From the NCBI GenBank assembly GCA_004794655.1, contig SMMW01000642.1, positions 682,001-746,000 of the forward strand: a DNA stretch of 64,000 nucleotides. The letters are read 5' to 3'. The stretch is from Marisa cornuarietis. Lineage: Eukaryota > Mollusca > Gastropoda > Architaenioglossa > Ampullariidae. The translations under genes were made by a program, and so were the position numbers. The notes under the pieces are model-generated. The model worked only from the letters and a program-made list of their open reading frames with translations, did not search any database and was not told the origin of the DNA. Shown here piece after piece: positions 1 through 10,900 of this stretch (position 1 is its first letter; each line of letters starts with the position of its first letter).

Positions 1-73
1 CTGTAAAGACTGTAAATTTCATGGAAACTCTACATCAACTGTTTGACATGCTGTCTGCCAGTGTCAGGACCTT

Positions 74-1994
74 CAATCAATCAATCAATCCTCTTCGTGC
101 TATTTGCACATAAGGCCTCAACCAGAGCCCGCCACTGATGTCGATCGGCTGAAACCCGCTCCAGGCGACCCCATGTCCAGCCCTTTCCTTTCATCTCCCT
201 TTCCACTGTTCTTCTCCAGGTTTCCTTTGGGCGGCCTCGTTTTCTTCGGCCGTCTGGAGTCCATCGTAGGGCGATTCTGGAGAGGTCTGCTGTCTGCTGG
301 CGGAGCACATGTCCAATCCATCGCCAACGCCTTCGTTGAACCTGCGTGGTGATGGACTCAGTTTCAGTTCTTTGGTGGAGTTCTTCATTGGTGATGGTGT
401 TTGGCCAAAAGATGTTAAGTATGCGCCTGAGGCATCTGGTTTGGAAGACGTCAAGCCTGTTACCGATGTTTTTGGTCATCTTCCATGTTTCTGATCCATA
501 AAGGCGGGTGCTGATCACATTCGACTTGAAGATTCTCAGCTTGGTCTTCTGGCTGATGTTTTTTGCCTTCCATGTGCTCCTGAGTGAGGCGAAGGCTTGG
601 CTGGCTTTTGCCAGTCGGGCTCGAATCTCCACCTCTTCATCCCCGGTGTTGGACATCTTGGATCCAAGATAGGTAAAACTGTCAACTTGCTCAATCTCCT
701 CTCCATTTAGTTTGATGTTTTCTTGGACTCTGGTGTTCACTCTCATACTTTTCGTTTTCTGTGCGCTGACCTTCAAGCCAAGGTTTCCAGCTGTTTCTGA
801 GAAGGCATTTGTTTTCTCCTGCATGTCTTGGTGGCGGTGTGACAACAGGGCAATGTCATCGGCAAAGTCCAAGTCTTCCAGCATTGTTGTTGCTGTCATA
901 GTCATGGTCCATTTGATCCCTCTCCTCTCTCTGTCGGTGGAATTCTTCATGATCCAGTCCATGGCCAGGATGAAGAGGAACGGCGACAGAATGCAGCCCT
1001 GCTTCACCCCAGTGCTGACGTTGAATGGGGCTGTGAGCTCCGTGTCACAGACCACCTGAGATTTGAAATCGCTGTACAGCATTGCAACAACCTGGACAAG
1101 TTTCGCAGGGACTCCATAATGCCTCAGGATCTTCCATAAGGACTCGCGGTGGATGCTGTCAAAAGCCTTCTCCAGGTCGATGAAGCTGATGTACAGCGGT
1201 GCGTTCCACTCCTTGCTCTGCTCCAGAATCTGACGCAGAGTGAAAATGAGTTCAGAGCAGGATCGCCCAGGGCGTAATCCTGCTTGCTGGGGCCGGAGGT
1301 CTTTCTCAATGGTTGCTGTCAGTCTTGACAAAACAATCTTGCTGAAGACCTTGCTGGTGATGGAAAGAAGTGTTATACCCCTCCAGTTATTGAAGTCTCC
1401 AAGATCTCTTTTCTTGGGTAACTTGAAGATGAGCCCTGTCTTCCACGCATCGGGGATCTGTCCTGATTCCCAAACTTGCCTGAAGATTTCAGTCAACATG
1501 GGAGCTGTCACATTCACATCTGCTTTCAACATCTCTGCTGTTATTCCATCTGCCTCTGGTGCTTTGCCGCTTTTCATTGCCTTGATTGCCGCTGTCACTT
1601 CTTCCAGGCTTGGCGGGTCTGTGCAGATGTCAAGGTCTGTATCTGCTGGCTGGATGTCTGCAAGCTGAGGGGGGTCTGGCCTGTTCAGAACCGACTCAAA
1701 ATGTTCCCTCCAGTGCTGTAGTTTTTCTGCCTCTCCCTGGACAACATTTCCGTTCATGTCTTTCACTGGTACCTCATTGTTTTTGAACCTGTTGTTAAGC
1801 TGTTTATTGATTTTATACAGTGTCTTCAGGTCATTTTTTCGTGCTGCTTCTTCTGCTTCATCTGCCAGTTTCTCTATGTAGTCCCTTTTGTCGGTTTTGG
1901 TCATCCTCTTTACCTCTTTGTTTATTTCTGTATATCTTTGTCTGTGTTTTTCCTTCAGACGTTCAGATCTGGTGTTGTTGATTTTCTGCTTGGT
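74..1994 (-). mobile_element. 5'-truncated RTE-clade LINE retrotransposon, copy 1
   Basis: The insertion reads on the minus strand. Its 3' end carries a short TTGA-type tandem tail (about 74-90), typical of RTE LINEs, which end in short repeats rather than long poly(A). It is flanked by a perfect 14-base target duplication, AGTGTCAGGACCTT, at 60-73 and 1995-2008. The endonuclease domain and 5' UTR are absent, so reverse transcription stopped early. The body is one uninterrupted reading frame, and its 3' end closely matches the copy at 34248-35242, so both belong to one young family. It lies in the EXOC1 intron, antisense to that gene. The clade call rests on the RT sequence and the WRWIGHVLR and KRGRPKETWRR region. 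Confidence 0.88.
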
Positions 1995-2015
1995 AGTGTC
2001 AGGACCTTGGTGCAT
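81..2015 (-). CDS. LINE ORF2 fragment: RTE-type reverse transcriptase
   Basis: This 644-residue frame encodes the RNA-dependent DNA polymerase of a non-LTR retrotransposon. In order it shows a lysine-rich linker (about 15-60), RT motif NNWRGITLL (about 207-215), the palm block [17 protein letters not shown] (near 278-295), VKQGCILSP (about 330), and catalytic FADD at 384-387 in place of YMDD. The C-terminal region has WRWIGHVLR and KRGRPKETWRR. The N-terminal apurinic-like endonuclease of full elements is missing. The target duplication ends at 1995, so the start codon and first residues (MHQGPD) come from flanking DNA, not the element. No stop or frameshift is visible. The full element would be roughly 1,000 residues. 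Autonomous activity is unlikely without the endonuclease. Confidence 0.85.
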   Translation of the reverse strand: MHQGPDTTKQKINNTRSERLKEKHRQRYTEINKEVKRMTKTDKRDYIEKLADEAEEAARKNDLKTLYKINKQLNNRFKNNEVPVKDMNGNVVQGEAEKLQHWREHFESVLNRPDPPQLADIQPADTDLDICTDPPSLEEVTAAIKAMKSGKAPEADGITAEMLKADVNVTAPMLTEIFRQVWESGQIPDAWKTGLIFKLPKKRDLGDFNNWRGITLLSITSKVFSKIVLSRLTATIEKDLRPQQAGLRPGRSCSELIFTLRQILEQSKEWNAPLYISFIDLEKAFDSIHRESLWKILRHYGVPAKLVQVVAMLYSDFKSQVVCDTELTAPFNVSTGVKQGCILSPFLFILAMDWIMKNSTDRERRGIKWTMTMTATTMLEDLDFADDIALLSHRHQDMQEKTNAFSETAGNLGLKVSAQKTKSMRVNTRVQENIKLNGEEIEQVDSFTYLGSKMSNTGDEEVEIRARLAKASQAFASLRSTWKAKNISQKTKLRIFKSNVISTRLYGSETWKMTKNIGNRLDVFQTRCLRRILNIFWPNTITNEELHQRTETESITTQVQRRRWRWIGHVLRQQTADLSRIALRWTPDGRRKRGRPKETWRRTVEREMKGKGWTWGRLERVSADRHQWRALVEALCANSTKRID

Positions 2016-2299
2016 GTAAATGTGACAGACATGAAAGTACTGCAGCGAGACTCAGTTTTTGATGGACCAGAGAACTATGTGAAAAATGCAAATTGGTAGA
2101 ATTGATAGAAAGGTGACAGCAGTTACGAAAACAAAGCAAGCAAGGGAAGACTGGATGAAAGAAAGAGAAGATAAAGAAAGGAGAAGGAAGAGAGCGAGTG
2201 AGGACATAGTTTCACCTGTGGAAGTGTTTGCAGTAGTGCAAGCAAGAGTCGGCCAAAGCAAACATGGAGAAGACCAGTACAGAGCGAGGCAAAGGCTGC

Positions 2300-2415
2300 C
2301 GGAACCACGTGGGCCCATCTGAGGGGGAGGGGAACTGCCTAAAACCGGGTCCACTAGCGAGATGTTGTTGCGACCCTATGCTCCTCGAGGAGTAACAAGG
2401 AAAACAACTAAACTA
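2300..2415 (+). repeat. Possible 3' end of another LINE
   Basis: The block with GCGACCCTATGCTCC followed by GAGTAACAAGG and an A/C-rich tail resembles the 3' terminus of LINEs common in molluscan genomes. This is recognised from memory of the family, not proven here. The purine-rich stretch before it (2086-2300) is open but not recognised as a protein. Confidence 0.3.
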
Positions 2416-2521
2416 TACTATGTAGAATCAGAGTCAGCTTCCTGCACTACCAGTGTGAAAGGCTGATGCTGCTAATGATGACGATGATGCTAATGACGAC
2501 AACGACGACGATGTTCATAAC

Positions 2522-3377
2522 TTGAATGATGTTTTCCAACAGCAGGACAGGAATATTGTACAAATACCAACCATTGCTTTGAAAGCAGACCGATATGGAG
2601 GGTCAAACAGGGAGAATACGGCCATCAGCACGACAACATTGGTGGACTATGACATTATTAGCTTGCAGCACATCAATATTTGTGATCACCACAAAGTATG
2701 GAGGCCTCGACAACAGTAGAGAAGGGCTCTCAGAGAAACTCATAAACAATGAAGAGGAAATCATGGCAATCTTTTTTTTATGGTCGACAAGACATGACAC
2801 CGCTGAGAGAGAAAAGGACACAAGTGGTAAAGTATAAAGAAAAGCGAGGAACACTATGTACATGTAATGACTGGTGAACCCAGAACTTTCTCTCTGTGCC
2901 ATTTAACACTGGTATGAGGCACAGGCTCTGCTGTTGCTGACAGCATTCACAGTGCAACTGAGTGAAGGAGATTTACAGACAAGATGATGGCAGTTGGAGT
3001 CGACAGCACAGCTGTGAACACTGGGCGCTGTGGTGGGGCGATGCATCTGTTAGAGCTTCACGCTGGTCACCCTTTGCACTGGTTCATTTACTCTTTACAC
3101 TTAAACGAGTTTTCATTCCGCCAGCTCTGCAAAACACTCACTGGTCCAACAGAAGGACCCACTCAGTGGAAAGGACCGAATGGAAATGCACTGACTAATT
3201 GTGCATCATCGCCACTTTCTTCATCGGGATTTCAACTCATTGCTGACGATGATGCTCTTCCAGAAATTAATGTCAGCGAACTTCGTAATGACCAAGTCTA
3301 CCTGTACACAATGATCACAGCTATTACAAGTGGCAGCATCAGCGATGATTTACTGCAGGAAAAGCCTGGGCCCACTG
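2522..3377 (+). pseudogene. Decayed fragment of a widespread uncharacterised animal protein, probably transposon-linked
   Basis: Segments in different frames line up with a large uncharacterised family often found in many copies in arthropod and mollusc genomes. About 2560-2700 gives ALKADRYGGSNRE, about 2720-2830 gives NNEEEIMAIFF, and 2984-3377 gives DSTAVNTGRCGGAMHLLEL followed by WFIYSLHLNEFSFR and LRNDQVYLYTMI. The family pattern of a DxTxVNTG motif, an H-x-NE-x-x-x-R block and a QxYLY block is kept. Frame changes occur near 2700 and 2975, with stops between 2830 and 2960. The right end runs into the TG array, so the C-terminal half is lost. The family's function is unknown; a transposon origin is inferred from copy number. 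It lies inside the EXOC1 intron. Confidence 0.6.
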
Positions 3378-3379
3378 TA

Positions 3380-3619
3380 TGTCTGTGTGTGTGTGTGTGT
3401 GTGTGTGCAGCCATACATCTTGATGTCTGTGTGTGTGTGTGTGCAGCCATACATCTTGATGTCTGTGTGTGTGTGTGTGTGCAGCCATATATCTTGATGT
3501 CTGTGTGTGTGTGTGTGTGTGCAGCCATATATCTTGATGTCTGTGTGTGTGTGTGTGTGTGTGCAGCCATACATCTTGATGTCTGTGTGTGTGTGTGTGT
3601 GTGCAGCCATATATCTTGA

Positions 3620-3658
<39 letters not shown>

Positions 3659-5928
3659 CCATATATCTTGATGTGTGTGTGTGTGTGTGTGTGCAGCCAT
3701 ATATCTTGATTGTGTGTGTGTGTGCAGCCATACATCTTGATGTCTGTGTGTGTGTGTGTGTGTGCAGCCATACATCTTGATGTCTGTGTGTGTGTGTGTG
3801 TGCAGCCATATATCTTGATGTGTGTGTGTGTGTGTGCTACCATATATCTTGATATGTGTGTGTGTGTGCTGCCATACATCTTGATGTCTGTGTGTGTGTG
3901 CTGCCATACATCTTGATGTCTGTGTGTGTGTGTGCTACCATACATCTTGATGTCTGTGTGTGTGTGTGTGTGCTGCCATACATCTTGATGTCTATGTGTG
4001 TGTGTGTGCTGCCATATATCTTGATGTGTGTGTGTGTGTGCTGCCATACATCTTGATGTCTGTGTGTGTGTGTGTGTGCTACCATACATCTTGATGTCTA
4101 TGTGTGTGTGTGTGCTGCCATACATCTTGATGTCTGTGTGTGTGTGTGTGCTGCCATACATCTTGATGTCTGTGTGTGTGTGTGCTACCATACATCTTGA
4201 TGTCTATGTGTGTGTGTGTGTTGCCATACATCTTGATGTCTATGTGTGTGTGTGTGTTGCCATACATATTGATGTCTATGTGTGTGTGTGGCCATACATC
4301 TTGATGTCTATGTGTGTGTGCTGCCATACATCTTGATGTCTATGTGTGTGTGTGTGTGCTACCATACATCTTGATGTCTATGTGTGTGTGCTGCCATACA
4401 TCTTGATGTCTGTGTGTGTGTGTGCTACCATACATCTTGATGTCTATGTGTGTGTGTGTGCTGCCATACATCTTGATGTCTATGTGTGTGTGTGTGCTAC
4501 CATACATCTTGATGTCTGTGTGTGTGTGTGCTACCATACATCTTGATGTCTATGTGTGTGTGTGTGTTGCCATACATCTTGATGTCTATGTGTGTGTGCT
4601 ACCATACATATTGATGTCTATGTGTGTGTGTGGCCATACATCTTGATGTCTATGTGTGTGTGCTGCCATACATCTTGATGTCTATGTGTGTGTGTGTGTG
4701 CTACCATACATCTTGATGTCTATGTGTGTGTGTGTGTGCTACCATACATCTTGATGTCTATGTGTGTGTGTGCTGCCATACATCTTGATGTCTGTGTGTG
4801 TGTGTGTGTGCTACCATACATCTTGATGTCTATGTGTGTGTGTGTGTTGCCATACATCTTGATGTCTATGTGTGTGTGTGTGCTGCCATACATCTTGATG
4901 TCTGTGTGTGTGTGTGTGTGTGCTACCATACATCTTGATGTCTGTGTGTGTGCTACCATACATCTTGATGTCTATGTGTGTGTGTGTGTGCTACCATACA
5001 TCTTGATGTCTATGTGTGTGTGTGTGCTGCCATACATCTTGATGTCTGTGTGTGTGTGTGTGCTGCCATACATCTTGATGTCTATGTGTGTGTGTGTGTG
5101 CTACCATACATCTTGATGTCTATGTGTGTGTGTGTGTGGCCATACATCTTGATGTCTGTGTGTGTGTGTGTGCTGCCATACATCTTGATGTCTATGTGTG
5201 TGTGTGTGTGGCCATACATCTTGATGTCTATGTGTGTGTGTGTGTGGCCATACATCTTGATGTCTATGTGTGTGTGCTGCCATACATCTTGATGTCTATG
5301 TGTGTGTGTGTGTGCTACCATACATCTTGATGTCTATGTATGTGTGTGTGTGGCCATACATCTTGATGTCTATGTGTGTGTGCTGCCATACATCTTGATG
5401 TCTGTGTGTGTGTGCTGCCATACATCTTGATGTCTGTGTGTGTGTGTGTGTGTGCTGCCATACATCTTGATGTCTATATGTGTGCTGCCATACATCTTGA
5501 TGTCTATGTGTGTGTGCTACCATACATCTTGATGTCTATGTGTGTGTGTGCTACCATACATCTTGATGTCTCTGTGTGTGTGTGTGTGCTACCATACATC
5601 TTGATGTCTATATGTGTGCTGCCATACATCTTGATGTCTATGTGTGTGTGCTACCATACATCTTGATGTCTATGTGTGTGTGCTGCCATACATCTTGATG
5701 TCTATGTGTGTGTGTGCTGCCATACATCTTGATGTCTCTGTGTGTGTGTGTGCTACCATACATCTTGATGTCTATATGTGTGCTGCCATACATCTTGATG
5801 TCTATGTGTGTGTGCTACCATACATCTTGATGTCTATGTGTGTGTGCTGCCATACATCTTGATGTCTATGTGTGTGCTGCCATACATCTTGATGTCTATG
5901 TGTGTGTGCTACCATACATCTTGAAGTG
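3380..5928. repeat. Compound minisatellite: (TG)n alternating with an ATACATCTTGATGT core
   Basis: About 65 tandem units of roughly 32-50 bases each. Each has an invariant core CCATACATCTTGATGTCT and a variable (TG)n run of about 4-17 repeats, which sets unit length. Units at 3400-3830 are joined by GCAGCC. From 3835 onward the joiner is GCTACC or GCTGCC and the TG run usually opens with TATG. The two halves therefore amplified from different founder units. Long open frames of His-Thr or Cys-Val repeats on both strands are by-products. It lies in the EXOC1 intron. Confidence 0.97.
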
Positions 5929-6085
5929 CATTTTGTATGAGTTTCATTCTACATCATGTAGCACATTTAAGAGAAAATAATCTACAAATTACTGTTAAAA
6001 ACTCGTTCACCAAGCTATGACACTTCTACAAATGCTGTATATTTCGTCTGTCTGACTCTTCCAAACCACCCCGACCCTTTCCTGT

Positions 6086-6935
6086 GATGTCTGTTGCATA
6101 CATGTGATATCTTGTTTGTGTGATGTCTGTTGCATACATGTGATATCTCTTGTTTGTGTGATGTCTGTTGCATACATGTGATATCTCTTGTTTGTGTCAT
6201 GTCTGTTGCATACATGTGATATCTCTTGTTTGTGTCATGTCTGTTGCATACATGTGATATCTCTTGTTTGTGTCATGTCTGTTGCATACATGTGATATCT
6301 CTTGTTTGTGTGATGTCTGTTGCATACCTGTGGTATCTCTTGTTTGTGTCATGTCTGTTGCATACATGTGATATCTCTTGTTTGTGTGATGTCTGTTGCA
6401 TACATGTGATATCTTGTTTGTGTCATGTCTGTTGCATACCTGTGGTATCTCTTGTTTGTGTGATGTCTGTTGCACACCTGTGGTATCTCTTGTTTGTGTG
6501 ATGTCTGTTGCATACATGTGATAACTCTTGTTTGTGTCATGTCTGTTGCATACATGTGATATCTCTTGTTTGTGTCATGTCTGTTGCATACCTGTGGTAT
6601 CTCTTGTTTGTGTGATGTCTGTTGCATACATGTGATATCTCTTGTTTGTGTCATGTCTGTTGCATACATGTGATATCTCTTGTTTGTGTCATGTCTGTTG
6701 CATACATGTGATATCTCTTGTTTGTGTCATGTCTGTTGCATACATGTGATATCTCTTGTTTGTGTCATGTCTGTTGCATACATGTGATATCTCTTGTTTG
6801 TGTCATGTCTGTTGCATACATGTGATATCTCTTGTTTGTGTCATGTCTGTTGCATACATGTGATATCTCTTGTTTGTGTCATGTCTGTTGCATACATGTG
6901 ATATCTCTTGTTTGTGTCATGTCTGTTGCATTCAT
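6086..6935. repeat. 38-bp minisatellite, about 22 units
   Basis: Tandem units of 38 bases contain TTGCATACATGTGATATCTC and TTGTTTGTGTCATGTCTG. Variants include ACCTGTGGTATC in place of ACATGTGATATC, GTGATG in place of GTCATG, and two units that lack a CT dinucleotide (near 6110 and 6410). The last third is nearly homogeneous. The array ends about 95 bases before the acceptor of an EXOC1 exon. Confidence 0.97.
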
Positions 6936-7031
6936 AGTCTCTTGCTTTTCTGAAGTCAGTTGCATGGTGAATGTCTCCTGTCTTTCTGATGTGAGCTACA
7001 TGGGTAATGTGTCTCTTCCCTTTCTGTCCAG

Positions 7032-7154
7032 ATTTTCTTTGAAGGTGTGGAGGCGCGCGTGGCGGCGGGAGTCAAGAGAGAGGAGGTGGGCTTCCAGCTG
7101 GCCTTCAGCAAGCAAGAGTTACGCAAGGTCATTAAAGAGTACCCCGGCAAAGAG
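7032..7154 (+). CDS. EXOC1: EXOC1 exon (third from last)
   Basis: 41 codons, starting [20 protein letters not shown] and ending YPGKE, phase 0 at both ends. The acceptor is CCAG at 7028-7031 and the donor is GTGAGT from 7155. GC content is clearly above the surrounding minisatellite and intron. Confidence 0.95.
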
Positions 7155-7905
7155 GTGAGTGCTGAGGTCAGCATTTGGCCTCCTTTATGTGGATGTGCTG
7201 GGTCATCATATGAAGACTGAATTATTCTGTATGCAGGACAACCTGCTGAGTTTTGTGGAACTTCTTACATAAGGGGCCAGGTGTCATCTTAAAGACTGCA
7301 GACCATGTTTGACACAGAACACTACTGCTGGACTATTTCTGATCCACTGTCCAAACATTTGCTGAGTTTTTAAGGAATGAGCTTTTTTTTAAAACCTTGT
7401 TTTATGTCGTCTGTGAAGTGTAGGTTTCAGATCAGCCTGATGTGACTGTAAATATGGTCATGAGAGTTTAACAGATGATGTTCTCCAAGAAGATGTTGAA
7501 CCACGCAGGAGAATAAGTGGAAGTGAAAGTGAGCTCCTGTTTGGTTATCCAGTCGTACTGCACTCCTTGAGCTGTCATGTGGCGCTGTCAACAGCCTTTT
7601 TAAATTCAATGAAGTTATGGTAGAGGACCCACTGATGCTGAGGATGCTTCTTTATCAGGATGCGACAGTTAAAGATCTGCTCAGCTGTGTTCCTGCCAAG
7701 TCTAAAGCCCTCCTGTTCTTCTGCTAGCAGTTCCTCAGTGGTTGGGAGGCTTTGGGCCATTCTTTGAGTTCCCAGTTTCTTTGGTACAGAGCAGTGAGGA
7801 CCTTTATTGTTTCATCCCCACCCTGCTTGAGCAGCTCAACTCATTGTCAACACTGGGCGACTTTCCTTTCTTAAAGCTGTGTACCTCTCTTTCAACATCT
7901 TCCTG

Positions 7906-7939
<34 letters not shown>

Positions 7940-10900
7940 TCCATTTGTAATGCGCAGGTATCCATTCAGAAGAATGCTCATTGCGCAGCAAAAACAAAAT
8001 AATAAATCAATAAATAGATAAAACAACAGGAAAGTAAAAAAAGAAAAGAAGAAAAAAAATAGAGACAGAAGTGTTGCTTGGTTGTTTAAGTCCATCTTAA
8101 ATAAACAAATGAGTCTTCAGTCTTTTTCCGAAACGTGGTTGGTGAGGTGATGGTGGACAATGACGATGGCAGAGCATTCCACAGTTTAGGTGCCGCGTTT
8201 GTGAAGGCCCTGGCTCCAGTGTCTTCTTGTTTGTGTCTTCCACTGCAGGGAGACAGAAGTGTGACTGGGAGCCAGTGAAGGCTCTGTAGGATAGGGGGGG
8301 ATGTGCTAAGTGGACGACTTTGCACGGGTGACAATCCTGCCGGCCGTGTTTTGAACTCTTTAGAGTTGATCCAACTGCGTGGCAGGTATACCCCACAATG
8401 CACTATTACAGTAGGACTGGTATGTCTGCAGGTTCATTGCTTCTAGTCTGGTTATTTTGAAGGATGGTAGCATCTGATGAAGATATGACACTGATGTGAA
8501 GATGACAGCTAGTGATGATGGGAGATTTGGGGGAGAGAAATAAGCAAGTGGAGAGTGGAGAGAGAGATGTGAATACTTGATACTGCAATGGTTTCAATGC
8601 CCCAGCAGGAAGGTGAAAAGTACAACGAATCTTGAATCTTGTCACAAAGTTGCATATGTACTTGATGAGAAATCTACATCACACCAACGTTAATATCAAC
8701 AATAAATATCACAAAGTTCCACTCTTGTACATGTTATTGAAATGAGCTTATAATGATTGTCCTGGTCAGAGGGTAGTGTGTTCTTTGCATCACAGGAAGG
8801 CTGTAGAGGAGTGAATGAACGTGTTAGTACCTGCTGGCTATAGGCATCTTATCAATGCTGCTTGGTCTTATTATTAAATATTTCAATCACAGTCACATTC
8901 TTATAAGCACTGGAAATGTTACACAGCTGCATGTGTACATCCAGAGAATGTCAAAGAAGCAGCAGAAACCTAAATGTTGTGCATGTTATGTTGGAATGTG
9001 TGTGTGTGTGTGTAAAGTGTGCATGTGTTTGGTGTAAAGGGTAGGTTCACTGTAACCTGTGTGTGTTCAGGGTAACCTGTGTGTGTTCAGTGTAACTGTA
9101 ACCTGTGTGTTCACTGTAACCTGTGTGTGTTCAGGGTAACCTGTGTGTGTTCAGTGTAACTGTAACCTGTGTGTTCACTGTAACCTGTGTGTGTTCAGGG
9201 TGTGTATGTGGTTAATGTTTGGTGTAAAGAGCGTGGTACCCGTCATGTCAGATAGTAGTTATATGTTGTGGGTAGATTGTGTGTGTGTGTGTGTGTGGCA
9301 GACTAAACTAGCTTACGTAGATATTGCCTGTTCATCTCAAGTGACTGTGTGACAGGTGAAGAAGACGCTAGAGCACCTGTACAAGAAGGTAGAGAAGCAG
9401 CTGTGTGAGGAGGAGAACCTGTTGCAGGTAAGAAAAGTTCAGTCTCCCAGACTGAAGACATTTGACTTTAATGACAAGCATACATCTCCACCGCTACCTG
9501 CACGTACTATGTGCTCACAGTTGTCGAAGCACAGTGGATAGAAACTTTCCTATAATATTTGCCGAAGACGCTGCCTTGCTGTCACTCTTGTATGATAATA
9601 TGATAATGTGTTCATTTATAGTGGCGCTCTGTGTGACGAGCAAGTTGGTGGCTGATTTTGTTTGAACAACGCATGGGGAAGGGGGGCTTTTTTCATAATA
9701 TTTGACATTAATAGCTACTCCTGTCATCGGAGATTAGTTCATCTTTCGGGCCTGGATGGATTCGACCGTTGGTGTTAGGATGATGTGGTCATTACAGGGG
9801 TCGGTGTGACTCGGGCCTGTGGTAGATGTGATTGGAGCAACGTGGTTTGGCTTGCCATGACCAGTGACCCCCATGAACAAGCCGTCTCTTTCACAAAATG
9901 TACTTCCATTTATTTTACATGAATTCTGCAGAACATCGTCATATAGGGTAAACAGTTGGCTACAAACAGTCTCGGGTTTTTTTTTAAGTGCTTTTTACAC
10001 GTGACTTCAGCCTAAAGGTGGTAACAGAGCACAAGCTGTCGGTTGCAAGTCGTGTTGAGGAGATAGTTGAAATAGAGACGATGTTTGTATATCCAAGTAC
10101 ATCCGTCAAAAATGTGTGGGTCGTACTTAAGGTCTTAACTCATTCCACAGGGATGAGAAACAAAGCCAGTGGTGGCACAAAGTACAAGGTGTTGCAATAT
10201 TGACACCTGTTAACCTGTAAGAAAGATAACTGTCGCTGACATTATGTCGACTTGTTTTCTTCCTCCTGTCGCAGGATAAGATTGTGTTAGTGGTCACTCA
10301 TTTTCTTTCTTGTATCCTAATATTTGAAAACTATTGTTCCTCTCCTTTCTTTTCACTGCATGTTTACTTTCATGTCTGGGCAAGCTCATGGCATGTTTAT
10401 ATTCATGTCTGGGCAAGCTCATGGCATGTTTATATTCATGTCTGGGCAAGCTCATGGCATGTTTATATTCATGTCTGGGCAAGCTCATGGCATGTTTATA
10501 TTCATGTCTGGGCAAGCTCATGGCATGTTTATATTCATGTCTGGGCAAACTCATGGCATGTTTATATTCATGTCTGGGCAAGCTCATGGCATGTTTATAT
10601 TCATGTCTGGGCAAGCTCATGGCATGTTTATATTCATGTCTGGGCAAGCTCATGGCATGTTTATATTCATGTCTGGGCAAGCTCATGGCATGTTTATATT
10701 CATGTCTGGGCAAGCTCATGGCATGTTTATATTCATGTCTGGGCAAACTCATGGCATGTTTACTTTCATGTCTGGGCAAACTCATGGCATGTTTACTTTC
10801 ATGTCTGGGCAAACTCATGGCATGTTTATATTCATGTCTGGGCAAGCTCATGGCATGTTTATATTCATGTCTGGGCAAGCTCATGGCATGTTTATATTCA

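Larger units (their letters stand above)
7155..9355 (+). other. EXOC1: EXOC1 intron, contents
   Basis: This intron holds an RTE relic (7427-7775), the 3' end of an L2/CR1-like LINE (7911-8420), and a short 64-base tandem duplication (9053-9200). I see nothing recognisable in 8421-9050. Confidence 0.8.

Noticed and set aside
2086..2322. Lys/Arg/Glu-rich 78-codon frame
   Set aside because: Purine-rich low-complexity sequence beside a probable LINE tail.
3298..5862. Many open frames of His-Thr and Cys-Val repeats on both strands
   Set aside because: They are translations of the TG minisatellite, with no conserved domain.
6086..6935. Regular direct repeats that could be mistaken for a CRISPR array
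   Set aside because: Units are contiguous with no unique spacers, and the genome is eukaryotic.
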